Assembly: GCA_037446165.1 (NCBI GenBank)
Contig: JBBIJC010000025.1
Location: forward strand, 1-25,665
Length of the DNA stretch: 25,665 bases
Direction of reading: 5' to 3'
Source of the DNA: Parasulfuritortus sp037446165
GTDB taxonomy: Bacteria > Pseudomonadota > Gammaproteobacteria > Burkholderiales > Thiobacillaceae
How positions within the stretch are numbered: position 1 is the stretch's first letter; each line of letters begins with the position of its first letter. The notes under the pieces were generated by a model that did no database searches, was not told the DNA's origin, and was given only the letters and a program-made list of their open reading frames with translations. A program made the translations under genes and the position numbers. This document shows positions 1 to 7,799 of the stretch, piece after piece.

Positions 1-2107
1 AGACGCCGTCGAAGGTGGAGGTGCCGCGGCCGATCTCGTCCATCAGCACCAGGCTGTGAGCGGTGGCGTTGTTGAGGATCTGGGCGGTCTCGGTCATTTC
101 CACCATGAAGGTGGAACGGCCGCCGGCCAGGTCGTCCGAAGAGCCGACGCGGGTGAAGAGCTGGTCGACCGGGCCGATCACGGCGCGCGCCGCCGGCACG
201 TACAGGCCGCAACAGGCCATCAGCACGATGAGCGCGGTCTGGCGCATGTAGGTGGACTTGCCGCCCATGTTGGGGCCGGTAACCACCAGCATCTGCCGGG
301 TCGGGTCGAACTGCAGGTCGTTGGCGATGAAGCTGTCGACGCGCGGCTCGACCACGGGGTGGCGGCCGGATTCGATGGTGAGTCCCCACTCGTCGGAAAA
401 CTCCGGCCGGACGTGGCTGCGCAGCACGGCCAGCTCGACCTGGGCGGCCAGCACATCGAGGCTGGCGACAGCGATGGCGACGATCTGCAGATCGGGGATG
501 TGCGGCGCGAGGTCGTCGAGCAGCTGGTCGTAGAGCTGCTTCTCGCGGGCCAGGGCGCGCTCGGACGCGGACAGGTACTTGTTCTCGAATTCCTTCAGCT
601 CGGGCGTGAGGTAGCGCTCGACGTTCTTCAGGGTCTGGCGGCGGTGGTAGTCGGCCGGCACCTTGTCGGCCTGGCCGCGCGTGACCTCGATGTAGAAGCC
701 GCTGACCTTGTTGTATTCGACGCGCAGGTTGGCAATCCCGGTACGCTCGCGTTCCTGCGCCTCAAGGCGGATCAGGAAGTCGCCGCTGTTCGACTGCAGG
801 CCGCGCAGTTCGTCCAGTTCGGGGTCGTAGCCGTCGGCAATGACGCCACCTTCGCGGATGACCACGGCCGGTTCGTCCTTGATCGCGCGGGCGAGCTGGT
901 CGCCGGGCGCGGCGGGGAAGTCGAGCCGGCCGGCGAGGTCGGCCAGGGCGTCGGTGCCGGCGAGTATTGCTCGCAGCGCAGGCAGCCGGGCCAGGCTGTC
1001 GCGCAGGCCGGACAAGTCGCGCGGGCGGGCGCTGCGCAGGGCGATACGCGCGGCGATGCGTTCCAGGTCGGCCATGCCCTTGAGTTCGCGGCGGGCGTTG
1101 CGTCCAGTGTCCGGCGCCGAAATCAGGGCCTGGATGGCGTCGAGTCGGCGAGCCAGTTTCTGCCGGTCGCGCAGCGGGTGATGCAGCCAGTGCTTGAGCA
1201 GACGGCTGCCCATGCCGGTGACGCACTGGTCGAGTTCGGAGAACAATGTCGGCTCGGCCTCGCCGCGCAGGGTTTCGCTGATCTCCAGCGTGCGCCGCGC
1301 GGCGCCGTCCATGAGCACGTACTCACTGTCCTGTTCCAGCACCAGGCCGGAAACGTGGGGCAGGGTGCTTTGCTGGGTGTGGCGGGCGTAGTCGAGCAGC
1401 AGCCCGGCGGCGGCCTGGACCAGCGGCCGTTGCTCGATGTTGAAGGCGGCGAGGTCGTGTACGCCGAAGTGCTCGGTGAGCAGGCGCTCACCCCGCTCCG
1501 GGTCGAACTGCCACGTTGGTCTGCGCACCAGTGCGGTCTTGAGGCTGGCCAGCGCAAGGTGTTCGAATCCTTCCGGGAGCAGGATTTCCGAGGGTGCCAG
1601 CCGGGCCAGTTCCGAGCCGAGCCGGTCGGCGCCGATCTCCCTGGCCGCCAGCCGGCCGGAGGACAGCGTCAGCCAGGCCAGCGCGAGACGCGATTTCTGG
1701 ACCGCGATGGCCAGGATCAGCGCGTCGCGCTTGTCGTCGAGCAGAATGTCGTCGGTCAGTGTGCCGGGGGTGACAATGCGCACCACCTTGCGCTCGACCG
1801 GGCCTTTGGAGGCCTTCGGATCGCCGATCTGTTCGCAGATGGCCACCGATTCGCCCAGCTTCACCAGCCGGGCCAGATAGGGCTCGCAGGCGTGGAACGG
1901 CACGCCGGCCATCTTGATCGGCACGCCGGCCGACTGGCCGCGCGTGGTTAGGGTGATGTCGAGCAGGCGCGCGGCGCGCTCGGCGTCGTGGAAGAACAGC
2001 TCGTAGAAGTCGCCCATGCGGTAGAACACCAGCATGTCCGGGTGCTCTGATTTGATGCGCAGGTACTGCTGCATCATGGGGGTGTGTGCTTCCGGGGCGG
2101 CTTTCAA
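1..2107 (-). CDS. mutS: DNA mismatch repair ATPase MutS (partial, C-terminus off the left edge)
   Basis: MutS recognises mismatches and small loops and starts methyl-directed repair with MutL. About 702 residues are visible. The N-terminal mismatch-binding Phe-X-Glu is in GDFYELF (F34, E36). The Walker A GPNMGGKST begins near residue 611 (bases 277 to 251), followed by the Walker B stretch LVLMDEIGRGTSTFDG at the window edge, where the frame stays open. I chose the TTG at 2107: it adds MKAAPEAHTP before MMQQYL, and the family typically has HTPMMQQY near its N-terminus. The in-frame ATGs at 2077 and 2074 would cut into that conserved block. The next upstream in-frame codon of note is a stop at 2140-2138. 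No strong ribosome binding site is seen for either start. A TAAAAT at 2140-2135 could be the -10 box. The family call is certain; the start is not. Confidence 0.95.
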   Translation of the reverse strand, partial: MKAAPEAHTPMMQQYLRIKSEHPDMLVFYRMGDFYELFFHDAERAARLLDITLTTRGQSAGVPIKMAGVPFHACEPYLARLVKLGESVAICEQIGDPKASKGPVERKVVRIVTPGTLTDDILLDDKRDALILAIAVQKSRLALAWLTLSSGRLAAREIGADRLGSELARLAPSEILLPEGFEHLALASLKTALVRRPTWQFDPERGERLLTEHFGVHDLAAFNIEQRPLVQAAAGLLLDYARHTQQSTLPHVSGLVLEQDSEYVLMDGAARRTLEISETLRGEAEPTLFSELDQCVTGMGSRLLKHWLHHPLRDRQKLARRLDAIQALISAPDTGRNARRELKGMADLERIAARIALRSARPRDLSGLRDSLARLPALRAILAGTDALADLAGRLDFPAAPGDQLARAIKDEPAVVIREGGVIADGYDPELDELRGLQSNSGDFLIRLEAQERERTGIANLRVEYNKVSGFYIEVTRGQADKVPADYHRRQTLKNVERYLTPELKEFENKYLSASERALAREKQLYDQLLDDLAPHIPDLQIVAIAVASLDVLAAQVELAVLRSHVRPEFSDEWGLTIESGRHPVVEPRVDSFIANDLQFDPTRQMLVVTGPNMGGKSTYMRQTALIVLMACCGLYVPAARAVIGPVDQLFTRVGSSDDLAGGRSTFMVEMTETAQILNNATAHSLVLMDEIGRGTSTFDGV

Positions 2108-2158
2108 GGTTTTGCTGACTGTATTGGGGATGCCATTTTACCGGTGCCGGGCGCTTGG

Positions 2159-2180
2159 CGACATTGCCAGGGCAAGGTCG
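2159..2180. promoter_or_regulatory. 22-bp imperfect palindrome between mutS and the cytochrome c gene
   Basis: The two 11-base arms match at 10 of 11 positions around a core TTGCCAGGGCAA. It lies in the 145-bp region between the divergent mutS and cytochrome starts and could be an operator. I recognise no specific regulator for it. Confidence 0.3.
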
Positions 2181-2208
2181 TGACATGGATATCAATTCTA
2201 TATATCCT
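2180..2208 (+). promoter_or_regulatory. Possible sigma-70 promoter of the cytochrome c gene
   Basis: GTGACA, then 17 bases, then TATCCT, within an AT-rich stretch (ATTCTATATATCC) about 45 bases before the start codon. Each hexamer is only a moderate match, and an overlapping TATATA could serve instead. Confidence 0.3.
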
Positions 2209-2252
2209 CCACGCCAGTACTAATGAACTAGAAATGACGGGTATCCAATACC

Positions 2253-2888
2253 ATGTTTGCTTGGCGATTTTTTGCTGGATGCGTTGCCATCGGCCTGATG
2301 TTGACTGTTTTTCCGGCAGCGGCACAGGATGTTGATCCTCGGATTCAGCAGGTCATGTCTTCCTCGCGCGCGTTGGAAAGGGCTCAGCTTGACGGCAAGA
2401 AGGCTGCGTATTTCTGTGCCAACTGCCATGGTGATACCGGTAGCAGCGCCTATGACTACATCCCCAACCTGGCTGGACAACATCCTGGTTATCTTTTGAA
2501 TCAGATCAAGAAATTTGCCGACGGCCGGCGCCAGGATGACTTCATGAGCGGCATGATCAAGGCCATGAAGGAAGAAGACCGGTTCAATGTTGCGCTCTAT
2601 TTTGCGGCACAGACCGCACAGCCCACCGTGGCCAGGAATACGGCTCAGGAGGCTCGCGGCAAGGAAATATTCAGCACGATCTGCTCAAGTTGTCATGGGC
2701 CACAAGGGCATGGCAGCCAGGATTTTGCGCGTCTGGCCGGGCAGCATGCCACCTACCTCAGACAATCGCTGGACAAGTACCGCAAGGGTGCCAAGGAGCG
2801 AAATGATCCGGTGATGGGCAGTGTCGCCCGCCGGCTCAGTGATGCCGACATCGCCGCTCTCGCGGCCTATATTCCGACGATGAGGTAA
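2253..2888 (+). CDS. Diheme class I cytochrome c (cytochrome c4-like), periplasmic
   Basis: This 211-residue protein begins with a Sec signal peptide (hydrophobic 7-20, likely cut after AAA near 24). It has two similar cytochrome c domains, each with a CxxCH heme site: CANCH at 55-59 and CSSCH at 144-148. Probable axial methionines are M98 (DDFMSGM) and M188 (DPVMGS). The shared NLAGQHPGYL / RLAGQHATYL segments show that the halves arose by duplication. Two-heme proteins of about 20 kDa with this layout are cytochrome c4 type, which pass electrons to terminal oxidases or other periplasmic acceptors; the partner here is unknown. It is a single gene, divergent from mutS. Its stop codon (2886-2888) touches the stop of convergent suhB with no spacer. 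Confidence 0.9.
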   Translation: MFAWRFFAGCVAIGLMLTVFPAAAQDVDPRIQQVMSSSRALERAQLDGKKAAYFCANCHGDTGSSAYDYIPNLAGQHPGYLLNQIKKFADGRRQDDFMSGMIKAMKEEDRFNVALYFAAQTAQPTVARNTAQEARGKEIFSTICSSCHGPQGHGSQDFARLAGQHATYLRQSLDKYRKGAKERNDPVMGSVARRLSDADIAALAAYIPTMR

Positions 2889-3686
2889 TCAGGCTTTCAG
2901 CGCGGGAGTCAGATGCGGCTGAAGGGTTTGCAGCAGCTGTACGAATACCTTGGGTGTGCCGGCGACCACGTGGCCGGATTTCAGGTAGCCATCTTCGCCG
3001 TTGAAGTCGCTGACCAGTCCGCCGGCCTCCTTGATCAGCAGGCAGCCAGCAGCGATGTCCCAGGCCTTGAGGCCGATTTCAAAGAAACCATCGGTGCGGC
3101 CTGCCGCCAGCCAGGCCAGGTCGAGCGCGGCGGAACCGGGACGGCGCAGGCCGGAGGTCTTCTGCACCAGATCGCGGAACATGCCCGTGTAGGCATCCAG
3201 GTGGGTAAAATCGCGGTAGGGAAAGCCGGTGCCGATCAGCGAATCGGCGAGCTTGATCCGTTTCGAGACCCGAATCCGACGGTCGTTCAGGAAGGCGCCG
3301 GCGCCCTTGCTGGCGGTGAACAGTTCGTTGCGGGTCGGGTCGTAGACCACTGCCTGGTCGAGCACGCCCTTGTGCAGCAGGGCGATGGAGACGGCGTACT
3401 GGGGAAAGCCATGCAGGAAGTTGGTAGTGCCGTCCAGCGGGTCGATGATCCACTGGAATTCGGAATCGCCACTTGCGCCGGATTCCTCGGCCAGGATTGA
3501 GTGCCGGGGATACGCCGTGAGCAGGGTGTCGATGATAGCCTGTTCGGCGTTCTGATCGACCTCGCTGACGAAATCGTTATCCTGTTTGGCGCGGACGGTC
3601 AGGGCTTCCAGGTCGTTTGAGGCCCGGTTGATGACGGTACCGGCGCGACGGGCGGCTTTGACCGCCGTGTTGAGCATTGGGTGCAT
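2889..3686 (-). CDS. suhB: Inositol-1-monophosphatase family protein SuhB
   Basis: A Mg-dependent sugar-phosphate phosphatase of 265 residues, the usual SuhB length. It carries the family's metal-binding signatures: an acidic EES (ILAEESGA), WIIDPLDGTTNFLHGFP (motif A, DPLDGT) and KAWDIAAGCLLIKEAGG (motif B). In E. coli SuhB is also a transcription antitermination and rRNA-folding factor; whether this one does that cannot be read from sequence. The frame is open up to 3785, but that longer start would overlap divergent trmJ. MHPMLNTAVKAARRAG at 3686 matches the typical SuhB N-terminus, so it was chosen. A TAAAATCGGG at 3726 to 3717 on this strand is a possible -10 plus discriminator. The suhB/trmJ divergent neighbourhood ahead of isc genes is a common proteobacterial arrangement. 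Confidence 0.92.
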   Translation of the reverse strand: MHPMLNTAVKAARRAGTVINRASNDLEALTVRAKQDNDFVSEVDQNAEQAIIDTLLTAYPRHSILAEESGASGDSEFQWIIDPLDGTTNFLHGFPQYAVSIALLHKGVLDQAVVYDPTRNELFTASKGAGAFLNDRRIRVSKRIKLADSLIGTGFPYRDFTHLDAYTGMFRDLVQKTSGLRRPGSAALDLAWLAAGRTDGFFEIGLKAWDIAAGCLLIKEAGGLVSDFNGEDGYLKSGHVVAGTPKVFVQLLQTLQPHLTPALKA

Positions 3687-3728
3687 GGCTTTAAAGAACG
3701 TAATGACTAACTGGGACCCGATTTTACC

Positions 3729-4448
3729 TTGAAGCCGTTGACTCCACTCGAAAATATCCGTGTCGTCCTTGTCGAAACCAGTCACCCCGGCAATCTGGGT
3801 GCGGCGGCGCGGGCGATGAAGGTGATGGGACTGTCGCGCCTGTATCTGGTCAACTCGAAGTGTGCGATCGACGACGAGGCGCGGGCGCGGGCCTCGGGCG
3901 CGGTCGATGTGCTGGACGCGGCCATGTTCTGTTCCAGTCTGGATGAGGCGTTGACCGGTACGGTCCTGTCGGCAGCCTGCACCTCACGGCGCCGGGACTT
4001 GCCGCATCCGGCCTATACCCCGCGCCAGGCTGCGCCGGAATTGCTTGCTCAGGCTCGGATTGCGCCCGTTGCACTGGTGTACGGCTCAGAGACCTTTGGC
4101 TTGTCCAATGAGCAGCTGATGAAGTGCACCTGGCTGCTGAACATCCCGAGCAACCCGGATTACGCCTCGCTCAACCTGGGCTCGGCGGTGCAGGTTGCGG
4201 CCTATGAATTGCGCTGCACCCTGGATGATGCGCCACTGGCCCTGCCGGAATTCCAGCGCGCCGAACATGAAGAAGTCGAGCTGATGTTGACGGCCATGGA
4301 ACAGAAGCTGGTCGAGGTCGGGTTTCTCGATCCGGCCCATCCCAGGCGGCTGATGCCCAGGCTGCGCCGATTCTTTGCTCGTGCTGGAGTGGAGAAGGAA
4401 GAAGTGGCCATCTGGCGCGGGATTTTCAGTGCCATGAACAAAATTTGA
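3729..4448 (+). CDS. trmJ: tRNA (cytidine/uridine-2'-O-)-methyltransferase TrmJ
   Basis: A SpoU/TrmH (SPOUT) family enzyme that 2'-O-methylates position 32 of some tRNAs using S-adenosylmethionine. The knotted-fold motifs are all present: NLGAAARAMKVMG near the N-terminus, LVYGSETFGLSNEQ in the middle, and IPSNPDYASLNLGSAVQVA. A C-terminal helical extension (LMPRLRRFFARA...IWRGIFSAMNK) is typical of TrmJ rather than TrmH. The length of 239 residues fits the family. There is no ATG near the homologous start. The frame offers TTG at 3729 (used here) or TTG at 3738, which would give MTPLENIRVVLVE and fits the family N-terminus equally well. Its stop codon overlaps the putative IscR-type site of cysE. 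Confidence 0.93.
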   Translation: MKPLTPLENIRVVLVETSHPGNLGAAARAMKVMGLSRLYLVNSKCAIDDEARARASGAVDVLDAAMFCSSLDEALTGTVLSAACTSRRRDLPHPAYTPRQAAPELLAQARIAPVALVYGSETFGLSNEQLMKCTWLLNIPSNPDYASLNLGSAVQVAAYELRCTLDDAPLALPEFQRAEHEEVELMLTAMEQKLVEVGFLDPAHPRRLMPRLRRFFARAGVEKEEVAIWRGIFSAMNKI

Positions 4449-4465
4449 CCAGCCTAGTCGGGAAT
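4441..4465 (+). promoter_or_regulatory. IscR type-1-like site upstream of cysE
   Basis: Against the E. coli type-1 consensus ATASYYGACTRWWWYAGTCRRSTAT (from memory), 18 of 25 positions match. The right half AGTCGGGAAT is the best part, and GAC of the left half is kept. It overlaps the trmJ stop and the -35 of a candidate cysE promoter, in the same geometry as the stronger site before iscR. Confidence 0.45.
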
Positions 4466-4474
4466 TGCGACAAT
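4445..4474 (+). promoter_or_regulatory. Candidate sigma-70 promoter of cysE
   Basis: TTGACC, 18 bases, GACAAT, giving a leader of roughly 25 bases before the cysE ATG. The spacer contains GTCGGGAATTG, closely shared with the iscR promoter spacer. Confidence 0.45.
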
Positions 4475-4504
4475 TAACTCCTTTAATTCTCCTGTAACAG
4501 TCTG

Positions 4505-5257
4505 ATGTTTCAGCGTTTGCGCGAAGATATAGGCGTGGTGTTCGAACGGGACCCGGCGGCCCGCACCTTTTTCGAGGTGCTGACCACCTATCCGGGGCTG
4601 CACGCCATTCTTTGGCATCGGCTTTCGCATCGCTTGTGGCGCTGGAATCTGAAGTGGCTGGCGCGTCTGTCTTCGCATCTGGCCCGCTGGTTAACCGGGG
4701 TCGAGATCCATCCCGGTGCAGTGATCGGGCGCAAGGTGTTCATCGACCATGGCATGGGCGTGGTGATCGGCGAGACAGCGGTGATCGGCGACGGTTGCAC
4801 GCTCTATCACGGCGTTACCCTGGGCGGTACGTCCTGGCAGAAGGGCAAGCGCCATCCGACCCTGGAGGCGGATGTCATCATCGGCGCCGGGGCCAAGGTG
4901 CTGGGGCCGATCACGCTGGGGGTCGGGGCAAAGGTCGGTTCCAATGCGGTGGTGGTCAAGGACGTGCCGGCCGGCGCAACGGCGGTGGGTATTCCCGCCC
5001 GCATCCTGGGCGCGGAGCAGGACAAGGCGCGGGAAGAGGCGGCCACCAAGCTGGGTTTTTCGGCCTATGCCGTGTCCAGCGACATGAACGACCCGATGAC
5101 CAAGGCGATCCATGGCCTGGTCGATCATTCAGTCACTACCGACCAGCGCATCGAATGGATCATCGGGGAACTCAAACGCCTGGGCTATGCGATGGAAGTC
5201 AGCCAGGAGCCTCAGGACAAATTTGATCCCGAGTACTTAAATAAAATTGTCGATTAG
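4505..5257 (+). CDS. cysE: Serine O-acetyltransferase CysE
   Basis: Makes O-acetyl-L-serine from serine and acetyl-CoA, the committed step of cysteine synthesis. An N-terminal helical part (about 1-60) precedes a left-handed beta-helix of hexapeptide repeats (about 65-165: VEIHPGAVIGRKVFIDHG, VVIGETAVIGDG, VIIGAGAKVLGP, VKDVPAGATAVGIPAR). The catalytic Asp-His pair is D81-H82 (IDHGMG), with the second family histidine in KRHPTL near 118. At 250 residues it is of the shorter EpsC/NifP-like type, with a less conserved C-terminal extension after about 175. No clear Shine-Dalgarno precedes the ATG. Its position directly before iscR ties cysteine supply to IscS, which consumes cysteine. Confidence 0.94.
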   Translation: MFQRLREDIGVVFERDPAARTFFEVLTTYPGLHAILWHRLSHRLWRWNLKWLARLSSHLARWLTGVEIHPGAVIGRKVFIDHGMGVVIGETAVIGDGCTLYHGVTLGGTSWQKGKRHPTLEADVIIGAGAKVLGPITLGVGAKVGSNAVVVKDVPAGATAVGIPARILGAEQDKAREEAATKLGFSAYAVSSDMNDPMTKAIHGLVDHSVTTDQRIEWIIGELKRLGYAMEVSQEPQDKFDPEYLNKIVD

Positions 5258-5278
5258 TTGACTAAATTAATCGGGAAT
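5254..5278 (+). promoter_or_regulatory. IscR type-1 operator in front of iscR
   Basis: Matches the E. coli type-1 consensus ATASYYGACTRWWWYAGTCRRSTAT (from memory) at 22 of 25 positions, including TTAGTTGACT on the left and AATCGGGAAT on the right. It starts inside the cysE stop codon and covers the -35 of the iscR promoter, as expected for repression by [2Fe-2S]-IscR. Confidence 0.8.
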
Positions 5279-5286
5279 TGTAGATT
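5258..5286 (+). promoter_or_regulatory. Sigma-70 promoter of the isc operon
   Basis: TTGACT, 17 bases, TAGATT, about 36 bases before the iscR ATG. The -35 lies within the IscR site. A ribosome binding site (GTGAGG) follows at about 5309-5314. Confidence 0.65.
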
Positions 5287-5322
5287 GTCGGTATCGGATA
5301 GATTGAAAGTGAGGCGAACAAA

Positions 5323-5805
5323 ATGCGGCTAACTACCAAAGGTCGTTTTGCGGTGACTGCGATGATAGACCTGGGTATGCGTCACCAGCGCGGCCCGGTC
5401 ACGCTGGCGGGCATCAGCGAGCGGCAGCGGATTTCCCTGTCCTACCTGGAACAGTTGTTTGGCCGCCTGCGCCGGCAAGGCATTGTCGACAGCGTGCGCG
5501 GTCCGGGCGGCGGTTACTGCCTGGCCAGGCCGCTGGAAGAAATCAGCGTCGCGGCGATCATTCGCGCCGTGGATGAGAGTATCGACGCAACCCAGTGTGG
5601 CGGCCTGGGTAATTGCCAGGACGGCGGACCCTGCATGACCCATGAGTTGTGGGCGGGCCTCAACGACCATATCTATGCCTATCTGGAAGCGGTCAGTCTG
5701 GCCCAGCTGGTGGCCGGCCAGATGGCCTGCCCGGACAAGGACAAGAAAACCCATGGTCACCGTGTGGTAGGCACGGCGGACCTAAAAGTGGCAGCCGTAG
5801 GTTGA
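5323..5805 (+). CDS. iscR: Fe-S cluster-sensing transcriptional regulator IscR (Rrf2 family)
   Basis: IscR represses the isc operon when it holds a [2Fe-2S] cluster and so matches cluster building to demand. The start MRLTTKGRFAVTAMIDL is canonical. The Rrf2 winged helix-turn-helix covers about 1-75, with recognition region ISLSYLEQLFGRLRRQGIV and wing RGPGGGY. The cluster ligands C92, C98, C104 and H107 fall at exactly the E. coli IscR numbers. At 160 residues the length is normal. It is the first gene of the isc operon, behind a near-consensus IscR site. Its stop TGA overlaps an ATG in the iscS frame (TGATGG), suggesting translational coupling. Confidence 0.97.
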   Translation: MRLTTKGRFAVTAMIDLGMRHQRGPVTLAGISERQRISLSYLEQLFGRLRRQGIVDSVRGPGGGYCLARPLEEISVAAIIRAVDESIDATQCGGLGNCQDGGPCMTHELWAGLNDHIYAYLEAVSLAQLVAGQMACPDKDKKTHGHRVVGTADLKVAAVG

Positions 5806-5816
5806 TGGAGAAGAAT

Positions 5817-7028
5817 ATGGTCAAGACCCCTATCTATCTGGATTACTCCGCCACCACGCCGGTCGATCCGCGCGTGGCCGCGAAGATGATCCCCTATCTG
5901 ACCGAGCATTTCGGCAACCCTGCATCCCGGTCTCATTCCTTTGGCTGGGAAGCGGACAAGGCGGTGGAAGATGCCCGCGAACAAGTGGCCAGCCTGATCA
6001 ACGCAGACCCCAAGGAGATCGTCTGGACCTCGGGCGCAACCGAGTCGAACAACCTCGCCATCAAGGGCGCGGCGCATTTCTACTCCGGCAAGGGCAAGCA
6101 CCTGATCACGGTCAAGACCGAACACAAGGCGGTGCTCGACACCTGCCGCGAACTGGAGCGCCAGGGCTTCGAGGTGACCTACCTGAGCGTGAAGGATAAT
6201 GGCCTGATCGATCTGGAGGAGTTCAAGGCCGCGATTCGGCCCGATACGATTCTGGCCTCGGTGATGTTCGTCAACAACGAAATCGGCGTCATTCAGGATA
6301 TTCCGGCCATCGGTGAAATCTGCCGCGAGAAGGGCGTTATCTTCCACGTCGATTCGGCCCAGGCCGCCGGCAAGGTGGATATCGACCTGAGCAAGCTGAA
6401 GGTCGATCTGATGTCCTTTTCGGCGCACAAGGCCTATGGGCCCAAGGGGATCGGTGCGCTCTATGTCCGACGCAAGCCGCGTATCCGTCTGGAAGCCCAG
6501 ATGCATGGCGGCGGTCACGAGCGCGGCATGCGTTCCGGTACCCTGGCCACGCACCAGATCGTCGGCATGGGCGAGGCCTTCGCGCTTGCGCAAAAGGAAA
6601 TGCATGCCGAGAACGACCGCATCCGCATGTTGCGCGACAAGCTCTGGCAGGGCGTGTCCAGCATCGAGGAGGTCCACGTCAATGGTGACATGGATGCACG
6701 CATCGCCGGCAACCTGAACGCCAGCTTCAACTTCGTCGAGGGCGAATCCATGATCATGGCGATCAAGGATCTGGCCGTGAGCTCGGGCTCGGCCTGCACC
6801 TCGGCCAGCCTGGAGCCGTCCTACGTGCTCAAGGCGCTGGGCCGCAACGACGAACTGGCGCATAGCTCGATCCGCTTCACCATCGGCCGCTTCACCACCG
6901 AGGAAGAGATCGACTACACCGTCAAGCTGATGCACGAAAAGATCGGCAAGCTGCGCGAGATGTCGCCGCTATGGGAAATGTATAAAGACGGCATTGATCT
7001 GAATACCGTTCAGTGGGCTGCACACTAG
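5817..7028 (+). CDS. iscS: Cysteine desulfurase IscS
   Basis: A PLP enzyme that converts cysteine to alanine and donates the sulfur as a persulfide to IscU and other acceptors. The sequence is highly similar to E. coli IscS throughout: YLDYSATTPVDPRV at the start, ATESNNLAIKG, TEHKAVLDTC, the PLP lysine in SFSAHKAYGPKG, GGGHERGMRSGT, the mobile-loop catalytic cysteine in SSGSACTSASLEPSYVL, and the C-terminal SPLWEMYKDGIDLN that contacts IscU. The ATG at 5817 (403 residues) was preferred because GGAG sits 6 bases upstream and it matches the family start. An ATG at 5805 that overlaps the iscR stop would add MEKN. The frame also stays open further upstream inside iscR, but that part is not homologous. 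Confidence 0.97.
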   Translation: MVKTPIYLDYSATTPVDPRVAAKMIPYLTEHFGNPASRSHSFGWEADKAVEDAREQVASLINADPKEIVWTSGATESNNLAIKGAAHFYSGKGKHLITVKTEHKAVLDTCRELERQGFEVTYLSVKDNGLIDLEEFKAAIRPDTILASVMFVNNEIGVIQDIPAIGEICREKGVIFHVDSAQAAGKVDIDLSKLKVDLMSFSAHKAYGPKGIGALYVRRKPRIRLEAQMHGGGHERGMRSGTLATHQIVGMGEAFALAQKEMHAENDRIRMLRDKLWQGVSSIEEVHVNGDMDARIAGNLNASFNFVEGESMIMAIKDLAVSSGSACTSASLEPSYVLKALGRNDELAHSSIRFTIGRFTTEEEIDYTVKLMHEKIGKLREMSPLWEMYKDGIDLNTVQWAAH

Positions 7029-7038
7029 GAGTTTTGAA

Positions 7039-7461
7039 ATGTCATACAGCGAAAAAGTACTGGACCATTATGAAAACCCCCGCAACGTCGGGTCGTTCGA
7101 AAAGGACTCTGCCGGTGTCGGTACCGGCATGGTCGGTGCGCCGGCCTGTGGCGACGTGATGAAACTGCAGATCCGGGTCAACGACCAGGGCGTCATTGAA
7201 GATGCCAAGTTCAAGACCTACGGTTGCGGCTCCGCCATCGCTTCTTCGTCCCTGGTGACCGAATGGGTCAAGGGCAAGACCCTGGACGAGGCCATGAACC
7301 TGAAGAATACCCAGATCGCCGAGGAACTGGCCCTGCCGCCGGTCAAGATCCACTGCTCGATCCTGGCCGAGGACGCGATCAAGGCGGCGGTCGCCGATTA
7401 CCGGCAGAAGCACGGCGCTGGCGGCGAGTACACGGCCTGCAACCCGTCCAAGGAGCACTGA
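7039..7461 (+). CDS. iscU: Fe-S cluster assembly scaffold IscU
   Basis: The scaffold on which [2Fe-2S] clusters are built with sulfur from IscS before transfer by HscA/HscB. All key residues are in place: C37 and D39 (APACGD), C63 (YGCGS), and H105 and C106. The HscA recognition motif LPPVK is at 99-103, directly before KIHCS. At 140 residues it is slightly longer than E. coli IscU (128), with an extra C-terminal tail (about 128-140). It lies 10 bases after iscS, with a ribosome binding site AGGAG in that spacer. Confidence 0.97.
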   Translation: MSYSEKVLDHYENPRNVGSFEKDSAGVGTGMVGAPACGDVMKLQIRVNDQGVIEDAKFKTYGCGSAIASSSLVTEWVKGKTLDEAMNLKNTQIAEELALPPVKIHCSILAEDAIKAAVADYRQKHGAGGEYTACNPSKEH

Positions 7462-7463
7462 TC

Positions 7464-7787
7464 ATGGCGGTCACCCTTTCCGAACGCGCGGCCAACCATA
7501 TCCGCAACTTCATTGCCAAACGCGGCAAGGGCATCGGCATCAAGTTGGGCGTGCGTACCTCTGGCTGTTCCGGCATGGCCTACAAGCTGGAGTTCGCCGA
7601 CGCCTCCGAAGCCGACGATATCGAGTTCGAAAGCTATGGCGTGAAGGTCTATGTGGACCCGAAGAGCCTGGCCTATCTGGAAGGCACCGAGCTGGATTTC
7701 GTGCGCGAAGGCCTGAACGAAGGCTTCAAGTTCAACAACCCGAACGTCAAGAACGCCTGCGGTTGCGGAGAGAGTTTCAACGTTTGA
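7464..7787 (+). CDS. iscA: A-type Fe-S carrier protein IscA
   Basis: A small A-type carrier (107 residues) that binds iron or clusters and passes them to apo-proteins, especially [4Fe-4S] enzymes. The three invariant cysteines are C35 (TSGCSGMAY), C99 and C101 (NACGCGESF), in E. coli positions. The start MAVTLSERAANHIR is typical. It begins 2 bases after the iscU stop, with the ribosome binding site (AAGGAG) in the end of iscU. Confidence 0.97.
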   Translation: MAVTLSERAANHIRNFIAKRGKGIGIKLGVRTSGCSGMAYKLEFADASEADDIEFESYGVKVYVDPKSLAYLEGTELDFVREGLNEGFKFNNPNVKNACGCGESFNV

Positions 7788-7799
7788 TTAGGCGGGGGC

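Noticed and set aside
56..1951. A 631-codon open frame on the plus strand opposite mutS
   Set aside because: The minus strand encodes a full set of MutS motifs. The plus frame is a GC-rich shadow with no recognisable domain.
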